DNA of 20,090 nucleotides from Candidatus Uhrbacteria bacterium. GTDB taxonomy: Bacteria; Patescibacteriota; Patescibacteriia; SG8-24. Made by a program: the position numbers and the translations under genes. Numbering within the stretch: position 1 is the first letter of the stretch; every line of letters begins with the position of its first letter. Under the pieces are notes generated by a model. It was not told the DNA's origin. It worked only from the letters and a program-made list of their open reading frames with translations, and made no database searches. The stretch is from NCBI GenBank assembly GCA_016205965.1, contig JACQSM010000076.1:1-20090 (forward strand). Reading direction: 5' to 3'. Shown piece by piece: positions 7,490-13,853 of the stretch.

Positions 7490-8902
7490 ATGACCCAGTT
7501 TTTCAACAGTTTAAGCAAAAAAAAGCAGTCGTTCCGTCCGCTCAAACGCGGCCGGGTTTCAATGTATAACTGCGGGCCGACGGTCTACGACTACGTCCAC
7601 ATCGGCAACATGCGGTCGTTCCTGCTCGCCGACCTGTTGCGCCGCTATCTCGAACACAAAGGCCTGCAAGTGACCCAGATCATGAACATCACCGACGTCG
7701 GGCATATGCTCCACGACGCCGACGTCGGCGAGGACAAGATCGAAGCTGCGGCCAAAAAAGAAAACAAGACGCCGCAAGAGGTCGCCGCCTTTTTCACCGA
7801 AGCGTTCTTCAAGGACATCGACCGGCTCAACGTCCGCCGGGCCGGCGTCTATCCCAAAGCCAGCGACCATGTCAACGAAATGATCGCCATCATCGCCAAG
7901 CTTCTGGCCAATGGCCACGCCTATCGCGTCGGCAACGACGTCTACTTCGACGTCTCGAGCTTCCCGGATTACGGCAAGCTCTCGGGCAACACCGTTCAGG
8001 GTCTCAACCCCGGCGCTCGCATCGACGTCCGCGAAGAGAAAAAACATCCGGCCGACTTCGCCCTCTGGATCCACAATCCCAAGCATCTCATGCAGTGGGA
8101 ATCGCCCTGGGGCCCGGGTTACCCCGGCTGGCACATCGAGTGCTCGGCCATGTCGATGAAATATCTCGGCGAGACCATCGACATCCATACCGGCGGCGAA
8201 GACAACAAGTTCCCGCACCACGAGTGCGAAATCGCCCAGTCCGAAGGCAGCACCGGCCAGCCCTTCAGCCGTTTCTGGCTGCATGTCACGCATCTCCTGG
8301 TCGATGGCGAGAAGATGGCCAAGTCCAAGGGAAATTTCTACCGCCTCGACGACCTGGTGAAAAAAGGCTACGCGCCGCGCGACGTCCGCTATCTGCTGCT
8401 TTCGACGCACTACCGCCAGCAGCTCAACTTCACTTTCCACGGCCTGGATTCGGCCAAGTCCGCGCTGGCGAGGCTCGATGCCTTCGTCGACGCCATGAAC
8501 CTGGCCAAGCCCGAAGAAACCGGCCGCCGTACCACCCTGGCCAAGAAAACGCTCGGCATCATCGACAAGAAGTTTGATGACGATCTCAATGTCGCCGAAG
8601 CCCTGGCCGCGCTCTTCGAGTACGTCCGGGCGATGAATCACAAGCTGACCGGGAAGACGCTGACCGAGCGCGACCGCGAAAACGCAGTCCGGCTGATGAA
8701 AGAGGTCGGCGACATCCTCGGTTTCAATTTCGGGTCGGGTTCGGAAGAGGTGCCGGCCAGCGTCAACGCGCTCATCGAAAAGCGCGACCAGGCCCGGGCC
8801 GAAAAGCGTTTCGCCGAAGCTGATCGTCTGCGCGACGAGCTCAAAAATCTCGGTTGGGTGGTCGAAGACACCGCCGATGGTCGTCGCATCAAACGCGCTT
8901 AA
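7490..8902 (+). CDS. cysS: Cysteinyl-tRNA synthetase
   Basis: This is a class I synthetase that charges tRNA-Cys. It is 470 aa, the normal length. The Rossmann fold opens with YNCGPTVYDYVHIGNMR. The HIGH signature is HIGN (residues 37-40) and the KMSKS loop is KMAKS (275-279). All four zinc ligands of the family can be placed: C28, C218, H243 and E247, with the same 25- and 4-residue spacing as in the E. coli enzyme. WHIECSAM and the HTGGEDNKFPHHECEIAQ segment are diagnostic. The C-terminal helical domain ends in the usual EADRLRDEL...GWVVEDT segment. The ATG at 7490 is the only sensible start and has no Shine-Dalgarno motif close by. The leader GACTGTCT just before the ATG is shared with the gene at 16333. 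cysS converges with corA. Confidence 0.98.
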   Translation: MTQFFNSLSKKKQSFRPLKRGRVSMYNCGPTVYDYVHIGNMRSFLLADLLRRYLEHKGLQVTQIMNITDVGHMLHDADVGEDKIEAAAKKENKTPQEVAAFFTEAFFKDIDRLNVRRAGVYPKASDHVNEMIAIIAKLLANGHAYRVGNDVYFDVSSFPDYGKLSGNTVQGLNPGARIDVREEKKHPADFALWIHNPKHLMQWESPWGPGYPGWHIECSAMSMKYLGETIDIHTGGEDNKFPHHECEIAQSEGSTGQPFSRFWLHVTHLLVDGEKMAKSKGNFYRLDDLVKKGYAPRDVRYLLLSTHYRQQLNFTFHGLDSAKSALARLDAFVDAMNLAKPEETGRRTTLAKKTLGIIDKKFDDDLNVAEALAALFEYVRAMNHKLTGKTLTERDRENAVRLMKEVGDILGFNFGSGSEEVPASVNALIEKRDQARAEKRFAEADRLRDELKNLGWVVEDTADGRRIKRA

Positions 8903-8918
8903 GAGAATTTTTAGGTCA

Positions 8919-8942
8919 GGAGGACCGCCTTTAGGCGGTCCT
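8919..8942 (+). repeat. Intergenic 24-nt hairpin, copy 3
   Basis: GG plus a perfect 10-bp inverted repeat (8921-8930 with 8933-8942) around TT, with effective loop TTTA. It lies 16 nt after the cysS stop and 5 nt before the stop of the convergent corA. Two stem pairs differ from copy 1 by paired changes (G-C to A-T and G-C to C-G). No T-run follows on either strand. Confidence 0.85.
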
Positions 8943-8947
8943 GCCGT

Positions 8948-9901
8948 TTACAGCCATTTCTTGCTCTTCAGGAGAGCTGCGGTCGAGAACATCACCGTGA
9001 GCACGACGCCGAGCATGAGCCAGAAATCCTTGCCATGCCCCAGGAACGGCACGTTCTCGGCCCGCATGCTGAAGATCGTCGCCATCAAGGTCGTCGGCAG
9101 GATCACCAAAGCCAAAGCGGCCAGCCGCTCGGACGTCCGGCTGGTTCTGTAAGTCACCAGCGAGATGTGCGATTCGTGCAGCGCGTCGATGGCGTCTTTG
9201 TAATTTTCGAGCGCGTCCCAGATTTCGTTCAGATGGTCGGCCAGATCGCGGTAGTTGCCGGCCAGCGAACCGGGTTCGAAAAAGCGCGGCGCCCGCTCCA
9301 ATAACTTTCGGAGCACGGCCGAGTGGCCCTGCATGATTTTGCGGAAATTGGCGATGTTGGTTTTGACGCGCAGGATTTCCCGGATCACGCCGTCGTCGGC
9401 GTCCTTGAAGAGGCCGGCCTCGATGGCGTCGATGTCGGCCGAGAGGTGCGTCAGCATCGGAAAGCAGTAGGCGACCAGGTCGTGCAGGAGCATGTCGAGC
9501 AGGCGGCCAGGCGAACCGGCCAGGCGCTCCGAACGGAAGCCGGCGTCGCGGCCCGCCCGGCTGGCCGCATCGGCCACGATCTTGAGTTCGGGCGCGTGGC
9601 TGGTGACGGCGAAATCGCGGCCGACGAAAAAATCGATCTCGGTCGACTTGATGATGCCGGTGTCGCGGTCGTAGACCGGAAAGAGCAGCACCGCGAAGAG
9701 ATAATCGTCCCGTTCGATCAGCTTGGGGCGTTGAAACGGCGGCAGACAGTCCCGCAGATCGGTTTCCTGGAACGAAGGATGGCGGCGTTTCAGCTGATCG
9801 AGGGCCGCAAAGGTCGGATTTTGCAGGTCCGTCCAGCGGTAGCCGTCGAGCGCGATGTCGACCAGCGGCTTTACCGGTGCGGAAGAGCTTTTCTTGGGCA
9901 T
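8948..9901 (-). CDS. corA: CorA-family divalent cation transporter lacking GMN
   Basis: This 317-aa protein has CorA architecture: a soluble N-terminal alpha/beta domain (TDLQNPTFAALDQLKRRHP onward), a long helical stalk (VKTNIANFRKIMQGH, YKDAIDALHESHISLV), two C-terminal transmembrane helices and the family-typical basic KSKKWL end. CorA forms pentameric Mg2+/Co2+ channels in the inner membrane. The loop that normally reads GMN after TM1 reads SMR (bases 9062-9070, TIFSMRAENVPF), so the signature is lost and ion selectivity may differ. The start is placed at 9901 (MPKKSSSAPVKP) rather than 43 codons upstream. The upstream extension lacks family character, and a perfect extended -10 sits 6 nt before 9901, implying a leaderless transcript. 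Confidence 0.9.
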   Translation of the reverse strand: MPKKSSSAPVKPLVDIALDGYRWTDLQNPTFAALDQLKRRHPSFQETDLRDCLPPFQRPKLIERDDYLFAVLLFPVYDRDTGIIKSTEIDFFVGRDFAVTSHAPELKIVADAASRAGRDAGFRSERLAGSPGRLLDMLLHDLVAYCFPMLTHLSADIDAIEAGLFKDADDGVIREILRVKTNIANFRKIMQGHSAVLRKLLERAPRFFEPGSLAGNYRDLADHLNEIWDALENYKDAIDALHESHISLVTYRTSRTSERLAALALVILPTTLMATIFSMRAENVPFLGHGKDFWLMLGVVLTVMFSTAALLKSKKWL

Positions 9902-9907
9902 GCAACG

Positions 9908-9916
9908 ATTATAGCA
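9908..9916 (-). promoter_or_regulatory. Extended -10 promoter for corA (leaderless)
   Basis: On the minus strand the sequence is TGCTATAAT, an exact extended -10. Six bases separate it from the A of the corA ATG at 9901, so transcription should begin at or within a base or two of the start codon. Confidence 0.7.
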
Positions 9917-9935
9917 TACGCTTGCATGAGGTTCG

Positions 9936-9944
9936 TGATATACT
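9936..9944 (+). promoter_or_regulatory. Extended -10 promoter for the 10012-13007 operon
   Basis: TGATATACT is an extended -10 on the plus strand, diverging from the corA promoter 20 bases away. The RNA would start near 9951 and carry a leader of about 60 nt that holds the structured element at 9955-10007. Confidence 0.55.
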
Positions 9945-9954
9945 TGTAAACATC

Positions 9955-10007
9955 GGAGGGCGGGCTTTAGCCCGTCCAAAAGGTGGCCTGAATGAAGGCT
10001 GCCCTCC
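9955..10007 (+). repeat. Hairpin copy 4 within a compound structured leader
   Basis: Bases 9955-9978 are the fourth copy of the 24-nt family (arms 9957-9966 and 9969-9978, one G-T wobble and one end mismatch). GGAGGGC at 9955-9961 is also exactly complementary to GCCCTCC at 10001-10007, and GGCCT/AGGCT at 9985-9998 can form a second small hairpin. The leader can therefore fold in two mutually exclusive ways, a layout that could act as a switch or merely insulate the start (inference). The next ATG is 4 nt past the end. Confidence 0.6.
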
Positions 10008-10011
10008 ACAA

Positions 10012-10470
10012 ATGCCCGCAGAGCCGACAATCGAGAAGCCGCCGGCGCCTGAAACCGAAGCCGAGCCCGAGTTCCTGGAGGCGAAAGCCGAGACGGAGCC
10101 GGCGTCAGCGCCGGAAACAGCGGCCGAACAGGCCCAGCCCGCGTCCGCCGCCGCCGCGCCGCCGGCGCCGGCCAAGGACGAATCGCTGGTCAAAGTCGAA
10201 AAGATCCTCGAGGAAAATCTCAAGGACGTCTTTTTTACGATGTCGCCGCCGATCCGCGTCAAATTCAAAGCCGCCGGCGAGAAGCTCGCCCTTCAGCTCC
10301 GCGGATTCGTCGACCGGGCCAAGGCCAGCTCCAAAATGATCCTGAACCTGATCCGCAAGTGGCTGGCCATGATTCCGCGCGTCAACAGGTACTTCCTCGA
10401 CCAGGAAGCCAAGATCAAGACCGACAAGATCATGCGCATGATCAACGAAAAAAAGCAGGAAAAGCCGTAA
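10012..10470 (+). CDS. Small helical partner of the downstream ATPase, unknown function
   Basis: The protein is 152 aa. Residues 1-62 are Pro/Ala/Glu-rich and probably disordered. Residues 63-152 are predicted to be largely helical and end basic, with the memorable segment IRKWLAMIPRVNRYFLDQEA followed by KIKTDKIMRMI. No catalytic motif or clear transmembrane helix is visible, although the LNLIRKWLAMIP stretch is amphipathic to hydrophobic. The start is placed at the ATG at 10012 (MPAEPTIEKPP). A longer reading from 9877 would run through the promoter and the hairpin element and is rejected. The stop lies 5 nt before the start of the secretion-type ATPase gene, so they form one operon. I infer an accessory or adaptor role for that ATPase. 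Confidence 0.8.
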   Translation: MPAEPTIEKPPAPETEAEPEFLEAKAETEPASAPETAAEQAQPASAAAAPPAPAKDESLVKVEKILEENLKDVFFTMSPPIRVKFKAAGEKLALQLRGFVDRAKASSKMILNLIRKWLAMIPRVNRYFLDQEAKIKTDKIMRMINEKKQEKP

Positions 10471-10475
10471 GCGGT

Positions 10476-13007
10476 ATGCCTTTGGCCCTGTTCCAACTTT
10501 TCGTCATCCCCGAGACCGGCATCCCCGAAGTCGATGCCGCCGTTCGGCACCCGCTGTTCTGGGTCGCCGTGAGCGCCTTGCTGTGGCTCATCGGCTTTTA
10601 CGTCCTGTTCGTCATGATCCGGGCGTTTTTCCGGCATCGCTATCAGACCGGCGTCGGTTTCAAGAAGGTCATCCTGCTCGTGACCGTGCCCAAAGAGTCG
10701 GCCGAGAAAGGGGAGTCTGGATTCCAGGAAAAAACGCTCCAGGAGATTCAAGAAGACATCGCCGTCGCCGAAAACGTTTTCGCCAGCATCGGCGGCTTGC
10801 GGGCCGAGCGCGGCATCAAGGCCTGGTTCTTTGGCCGCGAAGATTCGGTCTCTTTCGAGATCGTGGCCAAGGACGGCCTGGTGTCGTTCTATATCGCCGC
10901 GCCCGGACATCTCAAGGATTTCATCGAGCAGCAGGTTCATGCCCAGTACCCGTTGGCTTCGATCGAGGAGACCGACGACTACAACATTTTTTCGCCGCAG
11001 GGCGCCATCGTCGGCACGCTTTTAGGTTTCAACCGCGAGCATTATTTCCCGATCAAGACTTTCAAGAAGATGGATTCCGACCCGCTCAACGCCATCACCA
11101 ACGCCTTGGCCAAGGTCGACAAAAAAGACGGCGCCGCCATCCAGATCATCGTCCGCTCGGCCAAAAGGGAATGGCGCTCGCCCGGCGTCATGCTGACGCG
11201 CGAGATGCAGAAGGGCAAATCGCTGCTCGAGGCCCAGCGGGCGCATACTTTTTTTGGCGCCCTCGGCGAACTCTTCAAATCGCCGCCCAAGAAAGACGGC
11301 CAGCCCGTCAAGGAATACAAGATGTCGCAGCTCGAGGAGGAGATGGTCAAGGGCATCGAGGAAAAAACCGGCAAGCTCGGCCTCGACGTCACCGTCCGCA
11401 TTGTCGCTTCGGCGCCCGACGCCCAAAAGGCGAGCATGTACCTCAACAACATCGTCGGTGCTTTCGCCCAGTACAGCTCGCCGCAGTTCGGCAACGCGCT
11501 GGTCCGTTTCGGCCAGGGCAAGTCGCGGCTGATCGAAGACTTCATCTTCCGGCACTTCGCCGACAGGCTGCACACCGTCATGACCGGCGAGGAACTGGCC
11601 AGCCTCTATCACATGCCGCTGACCTCGACCGAAACGCCGAGCATTCGCTGGCTGATGGCCCGCAAACCGCCGCCGCCCCAGAACCTGCCCAAAGAGGGCA
11701 TCGTGCTCGGCTTCATCAAATACCGGGGCGAAGAGCATGTCGTCCGCATGAAGCAGGGCGACCGCCGCCGCCACATGTACGTCATCGGCAAATCCGGCTC
11801 CGGCAAGAGCGAGTTCATGAAGGCGATGATCAAGCAGGACATCGAAGCCGGCAAGGGCGTCTGCGTCATCGACCCGCACGGCGACCTGGCCGAAGACTGC
11901 CTGGCCTTCGTGCCCAGGAGCCGCGTCGACGACGTCGTCTACTTCAATCCGGCCGACCTCGAGCGCCCGGTGGCCCTCAACCTGATGGAGTACGACCCCG
12001 CCTACCCGGAGCAGAAGACCTTCGCCGTCAACGAGATGCTCAAGATTTTCGACAAGCTTTATGATCTGAAAGCGACCGGCGGCCCGATGTTCGAGCAGTA
12101 CATGCGCAACGCCATGCTGCTGGTCATGGATCATCCCGAGTCCGGTTCGACTCTGATGGAGATCCCGAAAGTGCTGTCCGACGAGAAGTTCCGGGCCATG
12201 AAGCTGTCGAAGTGCAAGACGCAGGTCGTCCGCGATTTCTGGACCAAAGAAGCGCAGAAAGCCGGCGGCGAAGCCTCGCTCGCCAACATGGTGCCCTACA
12301 TCACTTCCAAGCTGACGCCGTTCATCTCCAACGATTACATGCGGCCGATCATCGGCCAGCAGGAGAGCGCCATCAACCTGCGCAAGATCATGGACGAGGG
12401 CAAGATCCTGCTGCTGCCGCTGACCAAAGGCAAAATCGGCGATCTCAACGCCTACCTGCTCGGCATGGTGCTGGTCGGAAAAATCCTGATGGCCTCGCTC
12501 TCGCGCACCGACATGGACCCCAAGAACCGCCGCGACTTCTATCTGTACATCGACGAGTTCCAGAATTTCCTGACCGACTCGATCAGCGTGATCCTGTCCG
12601 AAGCCCGCAAGTACGGGCTTAACCTGACGATCGCCCACCAGTTCATCGGCCAGCTGACCAAGGGCAACGACACCGTCATCCGCGACGCCATCTTCGGCAA
12701 CGTCGGCAGCATGGTTTCCTTCCGCGTCGGCGTCGAGGATGCCGAATTTCTCGAAAAGGAATACCGGCCGGTATTCAGCGCTTTCGACCTGGTCAACGTC
12801 GAAGCCTATACCGCCAACAGCAAGATCCTGATCGACAACACCGCCTCGCGGCCGTTCAACATGAGCATGTACCCGCCGGCCAAGGGCAACCTTGAGCTGG
12901 TCGACGCGGTGAAGCAGCTTTCGCGGCTCAAGTTCGGCCGCGATCGGTCCATCGTCGAGCAGGAAATCCTGGAGCGCACCCAGACGCCGTACGCGCCGCC
13001 GGTTTGA
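10476..13007 (+). CDS. Membrane-anchored type IV secretion-like ATPase (VirD4/TraG/HerA class)
   Basis: The protein is 843 aa. One transmembrane helix lies at about 24-50 (LFWVAVSALLWLIGFYVLFV). A mixed region of about 380 residues follows, then a RecA-like motor with Walker A GKSGSGKSE (residues 438-446), DPHGDLAED just after, and Walker B YLYIDEFQNF (about 690-699). The motor ends with the SEARKYGLNLTIAHQ and NVGSMVSFRVG segments typical of DUF87/TraG/VirD4-type DNA or protein pumps. The family hydrolyses ATP to move DNA or protein across the membrane. No VirB, pilin or relaxase gene is nearby, so its substrate is unknown. The start is placed at the ATG at 10476 (MPLALFQLF), 5 nt after the partner gene. 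The 39-codon upstream extension would overlap that gene out of frame and is rejected. Confidence 0.9.
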   Translation: MPLALFQLFVIPETGIPEVDAAVRHPLFWVAVSALLWLIGFYVLFVMIRAFFRHRYQTGVGFKKVILLVTVPKESAEKGESGFQEKTLQEIQEDIAVAENVFASIGGLRAERGIKAWFFGREDSVSFEIVAKDGLVSFYIAAPGHLKDFIEQQVHAQYPLASIEETDDYNIFSPQGAIVGTLLGFNREHYFPIKTFKKMDSDPLNAITNALAKVDKKDGAAIQIIVRSAKREWRSPGVMLTREMQKGKSLLEAQRAHTFFGALGELFKSPPKKDGQPVKEYKMSQLEEEMVKGIEEKTGKLGLDVTVRIVASAPDAQKASMYLNNIVGAFAQYSSPQFGNALVRFGQGKSRLIEDFIFRHFADRLHTVMTGEELASLYHMPLTSTETPSIRWLMARKPPPPQNLPKEGIVLGFIKYRGEEHVVRMKQGDRRRHMYVIGKSGSGKSEFMKAMIKQDIEAGKGVCVIDPHGDLAEDCLAFVPRSRVDDVVYFNPADLERPVALNLMEYDPAYPEQKTFAVNEMLKIFDKLYDLKATGGPMFEQYMRNAMLLVMDHPESGSTLMEIPKVLSDEKFRAMKLSKCKTQVVRDFWTKEAQKAGGEASLANMVPYITSKLTPFISNDYMRPIIGQQESAINLRKIMDEGKILLLPLTKGKIGDLNAYLLGMVLVGKILMASLSRTDMDPKNRRDFYLYIDEFQNFLTDSISVILSEARKYGLNLTIAHQFIGQLTKGNDTVIRDAIFGNVGSMVSFRVGVEDAEFLEKEYRPVFSAFDLVNVEAYTANSKILIDNTASRPFNMSMYPPAKGNLELVDAVKQLSRLKFGRDRSIVEQEILERTQTPYAPPV

Positions 13008-13027
13008 TTGACGCGAAGCGGCGATTC

Positions 13028-13036
13028 TGCTACGCT
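13028..13036 (+). promoter_or_regulatory. Candidate extended -10 for the 13063 gene
   Basis: TGCTACGCT keeps the TGNTA...T frame of the local promoter motif. It lies 26 nt before the ATG. The downstream leader is A-rich (AAAAATAAAA) and has no Shine-Dalgarno motif. Confidence 0.4.
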
Positions 13037-13062
13037 CTGTGCAGAAATATTCAAAAATAAAA

Positions 13063-13767
13063 ATGTCTATGGACAACCAGCCCGAGACGACCCCGCTTTT
13101 TTTTGCCGAAACCGTGACCACCTTGATGGGTGAAGCCGCAACCGCGGTCCCGGCGGCTCCTGCCGCTGTTGAACCAGCCGCCCCGGAACCGGCCGCCGAA
13201 AACCAGCAAGCCAACAAGCTCCTGGTCATCGCCAAAGCCCTCAAGGCTATTGAACAGAATCTTCAGAACGTCATTCGTTTGCTCGAGGCCGAAACCGGCT
13301 CCGTTTCACCCTCTGTAATGGCTGGCGCTCCGAGTTTCGTCGCCCGCGAGTTCGAACTGATGCCCGGCGCCAACGACATGGCCGGCGGCCGCGTCATCGA
13401 GGGCGTTTTCGACGGCCTCCAGATGGTCGGCGCCGACGGCAAGACCTATTCGATCCCGCCCAACTACGCCTCCAAGTCCAAGCTGGTCGAGGGCGACATG
13501 CTCAAATTGACGATCACGCCCAAGGGGTCCTTCATTTATAAGCAGATCGGCCCGATCGAGCGCTCGCGCCTGGTCGGTTCGCTCGGCTACGACCTGACCG
13601 TCGGCGAATACTTCGTCACCCAGGACAACCGCCGCTGGAGCGTCCTCAAGGCCAGCGTCACCTACTTCAAGGGCGAGCCGGGCGACGAGGCCGTCATCCT
13701 CGTCCCCAAGAGCAACCCCTCCAAGTGGGCCGCGGTCGAGAACGTCATCCGCAAGAACGTGTTGTAA
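13063..13767 (+). CDS. Conserved protein of unknown function
   Basis: The protein is 234 aa and probably cytosolic, with no signal peptide or membrane helix. Residues 1-55 are an acidic Pro/Ala-rich tail. A helix follows at about 57-80 (NKLLVIAKALKAIEQNLQNV). The rest is a beta-rich domain with GRVIEGVFDGLQMVGADGKT, YSIPPNYASKSKLVEGDMLK, IGPIERSRLVGSL and EAVILVP. The sequence pattern resembles a protein I recall as widespread in CPR genomes without an assigned function; that memory is not checked. The start is placed at the ATG at 13063 (MSMDNQPE). A GTG at 13039 is possible but less likely because it falls before or at the predicted RNA start. dnaX follows on the same strand, with its promoter in the gap. 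Confidence 0.85.
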   Translation: MSMDNQPETTPLFFAETVTTLMGEAATAVPAAPAAVEPAAPEPAAENQQANKLLVIAKALKAIEQNLQNVIRLLEAETGSVSPSVMAGAPSFVAREFELMPGANDMAGGRVIEGVFDGLQMVGADGKTYSIPPNYASKSKLVEGDMLKLTITPKGSFIYKQIGPIERSRLVGSLGYDLTVGEYFVTQDNRRWSVLKASVTYFKGEPGDEAVILVPKSNPSKWAAVENVIRKNVL

Positions 13768-13780
13768 AGGATTTCCCGGG

Positions 13781-13789
13781 TGGTACAAT
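13781..13789 (+). promoter_or_regulatory. Extended -10 promoter for dnaX
   Basis: TGGTACAAT is a good extended -10 sited 13 nt after the stop of the upstream gene. It predicts RNA starting near 13796 and a leader of about 58 nt, the longest in the window apart from the 10012 operon. Confidence 0.55.
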
Positions 13790-13803
13790 TCAAGAGTTCC
13801 CCA

Positions 13804-13835
13804 ACAATCCCGTGCTCGCCAGAGAACGGGATTGT
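13804..13835 (+). promoter_or_regulatory. Stem-loop in the dnaX leader
   Basis: ACAATCCCGT (13804-13813) and ACGGGATTGT (13826-13835) are perfect reverse complements over 10 bp with a 12-nt loop. No T-run follows, so it is not a terminator. It sits 18 nt before the dnaX ATG and could be an operator palindrome or an RNA element that affects translation. Confidence 0.6.
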
Positions 13836-13853
13836 CCTATCTTACTTGCCGCC

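Noticed and set aside
9902..10030. Longer corA start at 10030
   Set aside because: The extension runs through the corA promoter and the repeat hairpin, and its translation has no CorA character.
13725..13853. Longer dnaX start at 13725
   Set aside because: It overlaps the previous gene, spans the dnaX promoter and hairpin, and lacks family similarity before MSTLYRKYRP.
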